Counted from the first letter of the stretch, positions 42,175 to 53,535 are shown. The stretch is 64,000 nucleotides of DNA from Raphanus sativus (GCF_000801105.2 NC_079517.1:19601579-19665578); one strand, 5' to 3'. Translations and numbers: made by a program. Notes: a model not told the origin generated them from the letters alone.

Positions 42175-43524
42175 TGATAGTGCTCAAATTACCCAGTAGA
42201 GCTTACTCTCTCAAATAAGAGGTACAGCTGTAGTACTTAGGGATCGAATCACGAGGAGCTAGGGAACCAATTAAATAAAATCTACTAATCAATCCTAGGT
42301 GAAGTTTGTTTATATGATGGAAATAAAAATAACAATTCTTAAAACGAGCAAGGTAGTTGCTCCAACTAACAATATGATGGGTTGTTTAGATGTGATAAAG
42401 AGTGCTAGACATAGGGCTTTTATTCAGGAATGGAGATTATAATTTCTATAAATGCTTTAACAAGTTGCTTGCATGATACTATAGATCTCAGCCGCTTAAC
42501 TCAAGTGATGTATCACTGGTTAAATAATCTAGATCTCTGGCCTCAACTGTCGTATGTTGACACAGAAAAAGAGTCGATCGATATCCTTTTGAGATATCGA
42601 CCGATACACCTTTCGCTCGGTGATCGATTCACCTGTCGGGATATCGATCGACGGCTTCTAGATATGCCTAGGCGCGAGCCGATAATGAACACTAGGTCTC
42701 AAGGAGGACTGTCGCTCTTCTCAACGGGAGACAAGATAGCTCAAATGAATAATTCAAGATAATCAAAGATCCTAGTGATCTATATTCTAGTTAGCTAATC
42801 TAGAACAAGCATAGGGTGCAATCCATTTGATGAGTACCACAACTTAGCAATTATAGTTTGGGGCTAATCCCACAAACCTATTTAAACCCTAAATCTAACA
42901 AGTAAACTAGTCAGACATAGCTAAGCAATTCATGACAATGGATAGATGAAAGAATTGCATAGATAAAATTAAGTAGAAATACAAAAGGAGATGAGAAATC
43001 TCTCCAATCTCTCAACACAAATAAAACTCTAGTCTCTCTCTCACACTCTCTGCTTTTCTCTGAGTTGTTCAAAGCTTGCTTCTCTCGAAGTTGCCATCAA
43101 AAACACTTATCAGGAATATTTAAGCATTTCCATTAGGTTAAAAACTCGTCAGGGGCAATCTCGTAATTTGGTGAAGTCTTGGTGAAGTAGTTGGCTAAAC
43201 TATTTCGTCCTCGATATCGATCGACAACACAGGATGTGTATCGATCGATTATAATCTTCTAGTACGCGGAACTTCTCAGCTACATCGATCGACAACTATG
43301 GATGAGTATCAATCGATTATAATCGCAATGTTGACTTCCGACTTGGTCTTGAATGGTCAACTCGGGTGTATCATCTCTTGTACTCCAAAATGCTCCAAAA
43401 CATCATTTTCTCACGAAATGCTCCTGAACCTGAAAACATACCTAACAGGCTAGAAAACAGATTAAATATATAATAAAATACTAGTATGCCATGGATAAAA
43501 ACGGGTAAAATCTATGGTATATCA
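42175..43524 (-). repeat. SID element LTR b (3' LTR of the gag-bearing unit)
   Basis: 1350 bp, very similar to the left part of LTR c. Directly preceded (minus strand) by the PPT at 43526-43536. Confidence 0.9.
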
Positions 43525-43525
43525 A

Positions 43526-43536
43526 CTCCCCCAGAC
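43526..43536 (-). other. SID element polypurine tract
   Basis: On the minus strand GTCTGGGGGAG, adjacent to LTR b. Confidence 0.75.
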
Positions 43537-44854
43537 TTACTCCTTTGCTTGTCCTCAAGCAAAAATAGTAGTCTTTGGAAAAGGTTTGAAAACAGTAGGA
43601 ACTCAAAGATTCAAAATATTGAAGTCATCACTCTATGGGTTTGCAATCCATATCTAAATATCCTAATCACAGAAGTTCATTATGCCTTATCCTGGCTTAG
43701 CAACCAAACTCACCTAGTCAACAACTTAGCAAATCTCATCTGACATTCCCCTCTACTAACCTCATTTCTTAACATAAAATAAAAGTTCTCAGGCTTTACC
43801 TTGGGAGTATCGATCAAAGGACACATGGAGTCAACTCAAACAAATATCTGAACACACAGGTAGTCTTCTCTGGTCACTTTCTCCCCTCATCTCTCTTCTC
43901 TGAATCTCTTAGGCCATCTAGTCCATCTCATTGACATTTGCATTGTAACTCATACATTTTTGACAAAGTGTAGCGAATAATGGGGTCTTTGGTAATTTAC
44001 CTATCCCTCGTTTCCACAATGTGTGATCATCCTTGAGATTTAGAATACTGGGGTCGCAGGAGACACTCCTACCCCTCTGCCTCTCAAGAAATCATTTCAA
44101 TCTTTTATAACATAAACTTAGATCTTGAGACGCTGAAGAGAGAGAAGGAAGGGAACCAGAAACACACAGACGTTTTTACCTTCCAGACTTGTAAGAGGAT
44201 TCCGATCCAGTGATTTCCAAGCCCCAAGACAAGCAAATAAGTCAGTATTAGTGTTGGAGGTCAGCTTTGGTTCCTTCAAACAATCTTAGCTAGTGAATAT
44301 AGATGACATGTTGATCCACTTTAGCATCTTTAGTACTATCTGCAATCAGTAATCTAGAATGGTGCTAAAGAGTGGTCAGACAATCAAATATAAATCTATA
44401 TCAATGTTCCTATTTACTACTTATGCGAAAAATAATTTTGAAAAACAGTTTGAATAAAAACCAAAATAAAAACACATATTAGTAAACTCCCCCCGGACTT
44501 AAATTACACTGTCCCAGTGTAACATAGCCGGTGGTGAGGTAAATGAAATAAATCATAATTAATAAATATAACAAGTTAGAATGATTAAACCTCATCGACA
44601 AGGTGTCGATCGATTCGTAGTGGTGTACGTCGATCGTTAGTAATGGTCGTGTGGTGTCGAGCGATATGAATGGTAAATATCGGTCGACGGAATCATCATT
44701 CTACTCGGATCTTATAAAAACTGCAAAATAAATCCGAAAAATAAAAGCAAAATTGAAAAATAATAAAAGAAAATAAAAGAAAACCTAATAGTGGGTTGCC
44801 TCCCACTCAGCGCTATGTTATAGTCATTTAGCTTGACTGTGGTAGGTGTGTGAC
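43537..44854 (-). other. SID element 3' untranslated region
   Basis: No ORF. Contains a second purine tract on the minus strand (CCGGGGGGAG, 44487-44496) and several TCGATCG-like motifs (44600-44695). Confidence 0.6.
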
Positions 44855-46720
44855 TCATGGGGTGCAGTGGGAGTTGTTGTTTGCTGCTGGGCAAACATTT
44901 CCCTCATCTTTGGACTCAGTAGCAGTGAAGCTTCTTGTGGCATCATCTGATCTTGTCCATCGAGGATATATCTTTGCTAAATCTGCTTTGATGACTTGCA
45001 ACCTTCTGTCCAAATTTTCCATGTCTAACTGATGCTGATAGAAATCAAATCTTGAATGCTCAGGTAGATCTTCATGTTGTTCTTTGTCGTGCTGGTCTTG
45101 AATCTGTTGATCTTGATCTGCCAAGGATTCTGTATCGATCGATGCTACAACTTGTGCGTCGGTCGTTTCACTGGGAGTTATGTCGGTCGATGCAGTGTCA
45201 ACTGTGTGGATCGATTCTGAGCGTTGTCCTTGGTACTCAAGATTTCTCTGCATATTGCGTATCTCATTCTTCAATAGACCAGTAGCTCTGCAAAGGTTGG
45301 TTACTCTTCGTTGAGAGTGTCGTCAATGTCATCACTTCTTTCGTTCAGTCTTTCCTCCATAGAATTCATAGCCTCGTACAGCTCATGTTTGATCTCATCA
45401 ACTTCTGCTGTAGTGCATGCTCTCTTCGCTGGTGGTGGCTCGATGTCGATCGATATTGGTCTAGGCCTGTCGATCGATGTTGTGTTTCTGTTACAAAGAC
45501 CAAGATGATCTTGAACTATGCTCATGTCTTGTTGTAGCTCGTTCAGCTGCTGTGACAGTTTGTCGTGGTATCGCAGGATAGGTGAACTGAAATTTTCATG
45601 CTTCTGCTCGTATGCTTGCATCCTATCTTCAGTGCTGCGAATCTTGTGTCGATCGACGGTGAAGATTGTGTGTCGATCGATGGAAAAGTAGCATTCTTAG
45701 CTTGAACTTTCTTGCGAATTGATGCTAGCTCTTTCTGTAGAAGATCGATCATTTTGCTTAACCATTCGACATTGTTGTCGAGAGGGTTGTAGACGTCTCC
45801 AATCCGTGTGTTGATATAAGCAATCTCCCATTCATCTCTCTTAGGTGATGAACATTCTGGTCGGTCCTTGGATGTAGTCTTGCCGATGTCGATCGATGGT
45901 ACAGGTACTTTGTCAGTCGATATTAGTGGCGTAGCTTCCTTCTTAAGCATGGTTAATATGTTTCCAAGCTCCACTCTTATCTCAGACATATCATTCTGGA
46001 AATCCTTGTAGCTGATATCCAAGGGCTGGAAAGTGTCTTCCACCAATGTGTGCATGTTTTCCTCAAGGTGTGCCTGAGCTCTCCATACATCAGTCACCAT
46101 ATCATCTATCTCCTCTCTACTGTAAGGTACTGGTGGTGGTCTGTATGCATGGTAAGGGCGTGTGCGTACTGGAAGGCGTAAGCAACCTCTGTGAAAAAGT
46201 GATGCTCTCTCCAGAATTCTCCTTATTTGCTCCTTGGTAACATGGATGATTTCACCATCAACTCCTCTAGCATAGCCAAACTCATCTCTGTGGACACCAT
46301 ATTCATCATTTGCTTCCCATTTGAATCTCCTGGATCCATCAGTATTGAAGGCACGCCGTCCAAACTCCAATCGTCTGTCAGGCGATCTGACTCTTGGTAT
46401 GTCAATCGATCCGGGATATCCGCCGTCGATCGATGGTGATGAAACGATGTCGATCGATGGTGAACTCCTGGGTTGACCGAAGTTATGAGGAACTGTATAT
46501 TCGCTTGTGGTGACGTGGTGCTTGTCCTGGACGTGAGTTAGGATGTCTGGATGGCCACGTTGCTGTGTGAACAGGTTTTCTGGTCCATTAGCTACTTGGA
46601 GGATGTCTGCTATGTCTTCTCTGGTTATGTGCAGAACTCTTCCATCCATTGCTCTTGCATAGCCATCTGTGTCCCTGAAAATTCCAAATTCATCAGGTGT
46701 TAGTGAAAAGTTCCTGATAT
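44855..46720 (-). pseudogene. SID element ORF2, unknown protein with duplicated motif, frameshifted
   Basis: Read on the minus strand in three blocks (46720-45543, 45621-45301, 45274-44855), with frame changes near 45640 and 45300. The first block carries two copies of a motif: DEFGIFRDTDGYARAMDGR followed by VLHITREDIADIL, and DEYGVHRDEFGYARGVDGE followed by IIHVTKEQIRRIL. Between and after are many Ser-Ile-Asp triplets (SPSID, PSIDIG) and heptad-like stretches (LSQQLNELQQDMS, MSEIRVELGNILTMLK) suggesting coiled coils. No RT, integrase or protease signature is present. I do not recognise the family; the position after gag fits the non-enzymatic ORFs of Athila elements. Confidence 0.6.
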
Positions 46721-46824
46721 CATAAGGTTCATGAAATCGAGATTGAGCTCTGTGGCGTCGATTGATGGTGATGTGGTGGTGGCGGTCGATGGTGCATGTC
46801 TAGCTGCATGGTTGGATCGGTTGT

Positions 46825-49800
46825 TCATGTTGTTGCAGTCCTCCATTGATAAGTTGATGAATGCTGGAAGCTTCTGGGTAGAAGGTGCAGAGGTTTGTCC
46901 TTTAAGTCGTCTAGGTTAATATCGATCGATGTGATACTGGCTATGTCGATCGATGGACGATGTCGTTTTGCTGGATGAAGTAGATAATCGATCGATGGTG
47001 GCCGCTTGATGTTGATCGATTGTGGGAATCGATTGGCAAATCTGTCATTCTCCAAGTAATTTTCCCAAGCTCTCTCTTCCCAGTAGTCTGCATCATGTTC
47101 TTCACTGTGGTCTCCACTGTGGGAAAATGTGGCTATGTCTACTGCAAAACTCTCGTGAAATCCGCTATCTGCCCAACTCTTTACTGAGTAATCATCTTCC
47201 TTTCGGTTGGGTGGGATGGCGAAATTCGGGTAGCAATGATCTGGTAGATCGAGTTCATCATCTGGTGGGTCTCTGTCGATCGATGATCTATGTTTGTTGT
47301 CGATCTCCTCTGACTTGCGGGTATCGATCGATGAAGTTAAGGTGCTGTCAACCGATTCCGAGTACTCTGTCTTGTACTCGACTTCACAATGACAAACTGC
47401 AATGATACCAGTATCATCTTCTTTTACCACTGATTTGGCTGGTGGTTTGCCAAGCTTGACAGGGTCGTAGTGGATATGTGGATCTATCAGAGTCAAGCAC
47501 ATCCTGTTGGTGTTGATGTCACATATGGCTCCTACTGTAGCCATAAATGCTCTTCCAAGTAAGAGGGAAGAGTTCCAATTTAACTTGATGTCTAGGACAT
47601 GAAAATCCACAGGGACGATAGCATTACCAATATGTACTTCCAGGTCTCTGATGAAGCCTCCAGAGTTTTTTTGCGTGTAATCCACAAATATAAAGATCTC
47701 TGGTGAAGGCTCTACTTGCAGGCCCAGATGGTCTGCCATGACCTTTGGTAAGATGCTGACTGATGAACCAGTGTCACATAGTGCATGAGGAAATTCAATC
47801 CCTTGTACTACACAGGGTATTGCAAACTTCTGAGGATCACTCTTCTTCTTCAAAGTAATCCTTTTCCTCATATCTTCTCTGACATTTTTAAACCTTCTTC
47901 TAATGTCATTTTCAGTCTCCCTTGTTTCTCTGAAGAACATCCACAATCTGCTTGTGAAGTAAACCTCTTCAAAAGGTTTCTCTGGTGGGTTTCTGATAAC
48001 TCTCTTAGTGAAACCATCAATCTCCTTTTCATTAGCTTCCCTCTTAAGGTTCTTAGGAATCTTCTCTTTCCTACTCCTTAACCTTCTTCCTTCAGTTCCC
48101 TCTGATGTAGGTGTAGTGTCTGAAGAATTACCAGTAGTCTCTGTAGGGTTAGCTTGTGGTTTCGGTGCAGGTCTGAGTGCATTGATTCGGTTGCTTTCTA
48201 TCGATGGTAGTTGCACTCGGTATGTGAGAGGTGCATGTCGATCGATAGGTGGAGAAAAGGGTCGATCGAGACGTTTCTCATCTTTGTGTCGATCGATGAG
48301 TGGCTCGTCTCGTCGGTCAATATCTTCGTAGGTGTGGGTGGGTGGGTATGGATGAGAAGCCGTGAATTCAGCATGTGTCAATATCCTAACCGCGTTGCAA
48401 TCTACAGTCGTATCCGGAAATGGCATCATTGATGTCGATCGATGTGGACTAGATGGTGTCGATCGACACCATTGTGATCCACCGAAACTTAGTGAACTTT
48501 CCACTTCAAAGTCTCCTTCTTGTAGCTTCTCCTGTTTCACCACTTGCCAGAAATCATCATCTATAATGGCATTCACGTGGTGTTTCCTATTTCCTTCCCC
48601 TACTTCCTTAGAAGTTCCAATCCTCCTGATAGAGTCTTCAGTATGGACAATCTGTGTCTCAAGTTTCTTAACTTGAGTGCAAATGGTGTCTATCTTTGTG
48701 GTCAGATTGTTGAAGACAGAGTCAATCTTCCCATTGAAGTCTATTGTAAGCATCTGCTGACCTTTTAGAACTCCATCAATCATGGCATCAAACTTACTCT
48801 CCTGGGTGGGTGGTGGTGGGTTTTGGTAAGCTGAGTTGCCGTAGTTCCTTGTGTTGGTGAAGGGTTTCTGGTACTGTGAACTCTGGTTGTAGTTACTCTT
48901 CTGACCACTGCCAAAAAAGTTTATGTTTCCACTCTGGTTTCCACATCTCTGAAATCCAGTACCTTCAATGTAGTTCACATCTTCCTCTGTATCATCTTCT
49001 CTAGCCTCTCCTTCTTCAGCTGAGCAGACTGGCTGCCCCAGAAATGCATGTAAAGCATCTATTTTGGCTCTGACTTCATTCATCTGGTCTTCCCCGATGG
49101 CTGCAACCGATTTCTTCTTGTCAGAGTCAGTTTTCTTGGTGCTGCTGCTGTTGGCTGGGTTCTCAATAAGTCGCACATCCTCTATTGGATTCATAGTGTT
49201 GAAGTTTCCCTCGCTAGCAGTATCAAGAGCCATCTGATACCTCAAGGCGATACCTCTGTAGAAGGTGCTTAGCAGCTGCACTTCATTGAATCCATGGTGT
49301 GGACAGTCTCGCTGGAAGAACTTAAATCTGATCAACGCGTCTTTAAAAGTCTCACTAGGCTTTTGCGCGAAAGTGGCGATTTTGCTCCTTAAGTCTTCAG
49401 CGCGTGCCTCATCAAAGAAATTACGCAGGAAGGCGTTTTTGATGTCGGCCCAGGATGTCAGTGATCCTGTAGGTAGCTGCTTGAGCCAGTGCGAAGCTTC
49501 TCCAATCAGTGAGTATTTGAAGAGCTTGCAGAGTAGGTAGTCCTCAGGGACTCCATCCATACGAATAGCAGCGATAAGATCCTCGAACCTCTTTAGATGG
49601 TCCATAGAATGCTCTTGTGATAGCCCAAAATAAGGTATCTGAGACACGAGATAGTAGTACTGAGGCTTGAGCTCGAAGTTCGGCTTCTGAATCTCTGGAA
49701 GTCGAATAGCTGATCTGTTGGTGTAGTACTCGTCTGGACGATTGTAGTCTGCCAACGATCGTGTTTGAGCTTCTCTTGTAGCCTCAGCTTCAGGCTCAGG

Positions 49801-50094
49801 GATTATGTTTCCCTGTGCCTCTAGCTTCTGACCTGTTGCATTACGCAGATGACCATCTTGGTCATACAGGTTTCCATTCTCGCCCTGCGTGAGGATAACA
49901 ATCGCGACCATGCTTCGCAGAATAGTGTCGATCGATGTACGGTGAGTAGTATCGAACGATGTGGATCGGCGAACGGTATCGGTCGACGGTGCTGTCTGAG
50001 TGTCGGTCGACAGTTGAACGTGCGTATCAGTCGACGGTACTGCGGTTCTGTCGATCGATGCGGAGCGTAGGTCTTTGCGGATTGAGCGTTCCAA
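46825..50094 (-). CDS. SID element Gag-protease
   Basis: 1089 residues on the minus strand. The N-terminus (MERSIRKDLRSASIDRTAV) is rich in SID/STDT triplets. Around residues 150-330 is an Athila Gag domain (YLLCKLFKYSLIGEASHWLK, LLSTFYRGIALRYQM). An Asn/Gln-rich stretch follows (NYNQSSQYQKPFTNTRNYG). A retropepsin-like active site ALCDTGSSVSILPKV lies near residue 775, with LLLGRAFM downstream. The C-terminus again has SID triplets. It is open throughout, but ORF2 downstream is broken. Gag would form particles. The element lacks enzymes, so it needs help in trans. Confidence 0.85.
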   Translation of the reverse strand: MERSIRKDLRSASIDRTAVPSTDTHVQLSTDTQTAPSTDTVRRSTSFDTTHRTSIDTILRSMVAIVILTQGENGNLYDQDGHLRNATGQKLEAQGNIIPEPEAEATREAQTRSLADYNRPDEYYTNRSAIRLPEIQKPNFELKPQYYYLVSQIPYFGLSQEHSMDHLKRFEDLIAAIRMDGVPEDYLLCKLFKYSLIGEASHWLKQLPTGSLTSWADIKNAFLRNFFDEARAEDLRSKIATFAQKPSETFKDALIRFKFFQRDCPHHGFNEVQLLSTFYRGIALRYQMALDTASEGNFNTMNPIEDVRLIENPANSSSTKKTDSDKKKSVAAIGEDQMNEVRAKIDALHAFLGQPVCSAEEGEAREDDTEEDVNYIEGTGFQRCGNQSGNINFFGSGQKSNYNQSSQYQKPFTNTRNYGNSAYQNPPPPTQESKFDAMIDGVLKGQQMLTIDFNGKIDSVFNNLTTKIDTICTQVKKLETQIVHTEDSIRRIGTSKEVGEGNRKHHVNAIIDDDFWQVVKQEKLQEGDFEVESSLSFGGSQWCRSTPSSPHRSTSMMPFPDTTVDCNAVRILTHAEFTASHPYPPTHTYEDIDRRDEPLIDRHKDEKRLDRPFSPPIDRHAPLTYRVQLPSIESNRINALRPAPKPQANPTETTGNSSDTTPTSEGTEGRRLRSRKEKIPKNLKREANEKEIDGFTKRVIRNPPEKPFEEVYFTSRLWMFFRETRETENDIRRRFKNVREDMRKRITLKKKSDPQKFAIPCVVQGIEFPHALCDTGSSVSILPKVMADHLGLQVEPSPEIFIFVDYTQKNSGGFIRDLEVHIGNAIVPVDFHVLDIKLNWNSSLLLGRAFMATVGAICDINTNRMCLTLIDPHIHYDPVKLGKPPAKSVVKEDDTGIIAVCHCEVEYKTEYSESVDSTLTSSIDTRKSEEIDNKHRSSIDRDPPDDELDLPDHCYPNFAIPPNRKEDDYSVKSWADSGFHESFAVDIATFSHSGDHSEEHDADYWEERAWENYLENDRFANRFPQSINIKRPPSIDYLLHPAKRHRPSIDIASITSIDINLDDLKDKPLHLLPRSFQHSSTYQWRTATT

Positions 50095-50251
50095 GTGTGC
50101 AGGATTCTATGAGAATAATAGTTGATTTCTCCTGTTGCTTCTGGGACTGCTGGGCATGTACCTGAAAAGACAAGAAAAAATTTAATCAGAAATGGGGTAA
50201 AAAGAAAAACCTAAGATTAATAAGATTAAATCTAATGGCGATCAAAGCTCT

Positions 50252-50266
50252 CCAGCAACGGCGCCA
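50252..50266 (-). other. SID element primer-binding site
   Basis: TGGCGCCGTTGCTGG on the minus strand, four bases after LTR c; similar to Athila sites. Confidence 0.85.
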
Positions 50267-50270
50267 AATT

Positions 50271-51621
50271 TGATAGTGCTCAAATTACCCAGTAGAGCTT
50301 ACTCTCTCAAATAAGAGGTACAGCTGTAGTACTTAGGGATCGAATCACGAGGAGCTAGGGAACCAATTAAATAAAATCTACTAATCAATCCTAGGTGAAG
50401 TTTGTTTATATGATGGAAATAAAAATAACAATTCTTAAAACGAGCAAGGTAGTTGCTCCAACTAACAATATGATGGGTTGTTTAGATGTGATAAAGAGTG
50501 CTAGACATAGGGCTTTTATTCAGGAATGGAGATTATAATTTCTATAAATGCTTTAACAAGTTGTTTGCATGATACTATAGATCTCAGCCGCTTAACTCAA
50601 GTGATGTATCACTGGTTAAATAATCTAGATCTCTGGCCTCAACTGTCGTATGTTGACACAGAAAAAGAGTCGATCGATATCCTTTTGAGATATCGACCGA
50701 TACACCTTTCGCTCGGTGATCGATTCACCTGTCGGGATATCGATCGATGGCTTCTAGATATGCCTAGGCGCGAGCCGATAATGAACACTAGGTCTCAAGG
50801 AGGACTGTCGCTCTTCTCAACGGGAGACAAGATAGCTCAAATGAATAATTCAAGATAATCAAAGATCCTAGTGATCTATATTCTAGTTAGCTAATCTAGA
50901 ACAAGCATAGGGTGCAATCCATTTGATGAGTACCACAACTTAGCAATTATAGTTTGGGGCTAATCCCACAAACCTATTTAAACCCTAAATCTAACAAGTA
51001 AACTAGTCAGACATAGCTAAGCAATTCATGACAATGGATAGATGAAAGAATTGCATAGATAAAATTAAGTAGAAATACAAAAGGAGATGAGAAATCTCTC
51101 CAATCTCTCAACACAAATAAAACTCTAGTCTCTCTCTCACACTCTCTGCTTTTCTCTGAGTTGTTCAAAGCTTACTTCTCTCGAAGTTGCCATCAAAAAC
51201 ACTTATCAGGAATATTTAAGCATTTCCATTAGGTTAAAAACTCGTCAGGGGCAATCTCGTAATTTGGTGAAGTCTTGGTGAAGTAGTCGGCTAAACCATT
51301 TCGTCCTCGATATCGATCGACAACACAGGATGTGTATCGATCGATTATAATCTTCTAGTACGCGGAACTTCTCAGCTACATCGATCGACAACTCTGGATG
51401 AGTATTGATCGATTATAATCGCAATGTTGACTTCCGACTTGGTCTTGAATGGTCAACTCGGATGTATCATCTCTTGTACTCCAAAATGCTCCAAAAACAT
51501 CACTTTCTCACGAAATGCTCATGAACCTGAAAACATATCTAACAGGCTAGAAAACAGATTAAATATATAATAAAATACTAGTATACCATGGTTAAAAACG
51601 GGTAAAATCCATGGTATATAA
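50271..51621 (-). repeat. SID element LTR c (5' LTR), chimaeric
   Basis: 1351 bp. The part up to about 51205 follows LTR b (for example ggtgatcgattcacc, cacttatcagg) and the part from about 51287 follows LTR a (gtcggctaaaccatttcg, catcactttctc). Chromovirus DNA starts at 51622. Confidence 0.85.
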
Positions 51622-52130
51622 CTTCTCCGGCTCAAAGCATCAACCACTAAGTTGGCCTTCTCTTGATAGTAAGTTATGTCCAGATCATAATCTGCCACAA
51701 ACTCCATCCACCTCCTTTGCCTCAGGTTTAACTCAGGCTGAGTAAAAATATACTTTAGACTCTTGTGGTCTGTAAGTATCTGAACCTTGGCACCATACAA
51801 ATATGATCTCCAAATCTTCAAGGCAAACACCGCTGCTGCCATTTCCAGATCATGTGTTGGGTAATTACCCTCATGATTCCTCAGCTGTCGTGAGGCATAA
51901 ACAATGACCTTCCCATGTTGGATCAGTACACAGCCTAGTCCAGTAATGGAGGCGTCTGTGTACACCACATATGGTTGGTCCTCCTCAGGCAGGACAAGGA
52001 CTGGTGCACTAGTAAGCATGTCCTTAAGTGCAGAGAAACTTCTCTCACACTCCTCTGACCATACAAACTTAACATCCTTTCCTTTCAACTGAGTCATAGG
52101 CTGTGCCAAACTGGCAAACCCTTCACAAAC
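51622..52130 (-). pseudogene. Chromovirus RT-RNase H segment (right copy of a duplication)
   Basis: Second copy of 40154-40663, encoding [30 protein letters not shown] and [12 protein letters not shown] on the minus strand. It is a few per cent diverged, with a one-base indel near 52117. Confidence 0.85.
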
Positions 52131-52932
52131 TTCCTATAGTAGCCGGCCAGCCCTAAGAAGCTCCTGACTTCTGTGGCATTCTTAGGCTGAGGCCATGCCT
52201 TTATGGCTATATCTTCTCCGGATCAACAGACACACCTTCACTTGACACAATGTGTCCAAGGAAGCCAATGCTCCTTTGCCAGAAGCTACACTTGCTTAAC
52301 TTAGCAAAGAGCTGCTGCTCTCTCAATCTTCCCAGCACAACCCGGAGATGCCTCTCATGGTCTTCTTTGCTCTTGGAATATACAAGTATGTCATCTATAA
52401 AGATGATTACAAATTCATCCAAGAAGTCTCTGAAGATACCATTCATCATCTTCATGAATGCTGCTGGTGTATTGGTCAGACCAAATGGCATAACCACAAA
52501 CTCATAGTGGCCATACCTGGTTCTGAATGCAGTCTTCTTTATATCACTTGGTTCAATTGGGATCTGATGATACCCTGAAGCCAAGTCAATCTTAGAGAAC
52601 CACTTTGCTCCCTTCAGCTGATCCAACATCTCATCTATCCGAGGCAATGGGTACTTATTCTTAATAGTAACCCTATTCAGCCCTCGATAGTCAATACACA
52701 GCCTAAAGCTACCATCCTTCTTTTTCACAAATAGGACTGGTGCTCCCCAAGGCGACACACTAGGGCGTATGAAACCCTTATCCAACAACTCTTCTAGTTG
52801 TTTCTTTAGCTCGGCCATCTCAGGAGGAGCCATGCGGTAGGGACTTTTTGACATTGGGGCCGTCCCTGGTTCCAGTTCTATTATGAATGGGTCTGACCTA
52901 TCAGGGGGAATGTCCTGTAGAGACCTAAACAC
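52131..52932 (-). pseudogene. Chromovirus reverse transcriptase
   Basis: The minus strand carries [67 protein letters not shown] and the catalytic [11 protein letters not shown], then [19 protein letters not shown] small insertion near 52212 shifts frame just after DPEKI. A TAG at 52933-52935 replaces an expected Glu codon between protease and RT. Confidence 0.88.
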
Positions 52933-52935
52933 ATC

Positions 52936-53444
52936 CTAAAACTCACTGACCAGCGGAATCCCGTCCGGGTCACCACCCCCAACAACCTCCTTAGTGGTGA
53001 TTGTGGCAATATAAGCCTCACAACCCCGCTCAAGCATCATTTCCGCTTGGATTGCTGATACCACTAAGCATCCAGAGGTTGGACGAATACCTTGGAACCT
53101 GATCGGGGGTCCACACCCACTCCCAAACAGCACCCTCCCTTGGTGACAGTCTAAGGTGGCCCGATTCTTTCCAAGCCAGTCCATACCCAAGATCACCTCA
53201 TGATTCTTGAGTTGGACCACAACAAGATCCACATGCATTGCCCTGTCCTGGATCACCACTAGGATATCCTTCACTCGTCCTAATGAGGGCATCAATTGGC
53301 CTCCAGCCGCACTCACCAGGCCAGGATCATCCCCTGTCCCAATCTGGAACAAACGCTTTCCGACCAAACATGGACTCACAAAACTATGTGTAGCTCCAGT
53401 GTCGAAAAGTACATGTGTTTCCACACCACCAATACTTAGGGTCC
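52936..53444 (-). pseudogene. Chromovirus protease
   Basis: The minus strand encodes METHVLFDTGATHSFVSP with the retropepsin active site DTGA, then VILGMDWLGKNRATLDC, typical of chromovirus proteases. It is in frame with RT apart from the TAG at 52933-52935. Upstream it would join gag by removal of the 91-nt intron candidate. Confidence 0.85.
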
Positions 53445-53535
53445 CTACCTGAAACCCAATCTAAGCATATAATCCATTCTAGGTTGCATACCAAGCATTT
53501 CTAAAAATTTAAAAAGAATAAGATCAGATCATTAC
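53445..53535 (-). other. Intron candidate between chromovirus gag and protease (91 nt)
   Basis: On the minus strand it starts GTAATG after atcactg and ends CAGGTAG before GGACCC. It contains a T-rich stretch (ttattctttttaaattttta) and stops in the gag frame. Removing it joins codon phase exactly and gives the continuous family-like junction ITG-TLSIGG. Splicing is inferred. Confidence 0.6.

Larger units (their letters stand above)
40664..51621 (-). mobile_element. Athila-like 'SID' retrotransposon complex with three LTRs
   Basis: Three LTR copies of about 1350 bp, TGATAGTGCTC...GGTATATCA on the plus strand: a 40664-42015, b 42175-43524, c 50271-51621. The element reads on the minus strand: LTR c, primer site (50252-50266), gag, ORF2, purine tracts, LTR b, then a second primer site (42156-42170), a 104-bp piece of chromovirus and LTR a. 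An LTR with PPT on one side and a primer site on the other means the locus was rearranged by LTR recombination. No RT or integrase is present. The primer site TGGCGCCGTTGCTGG is Athila-type. Confidence 0.85.
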
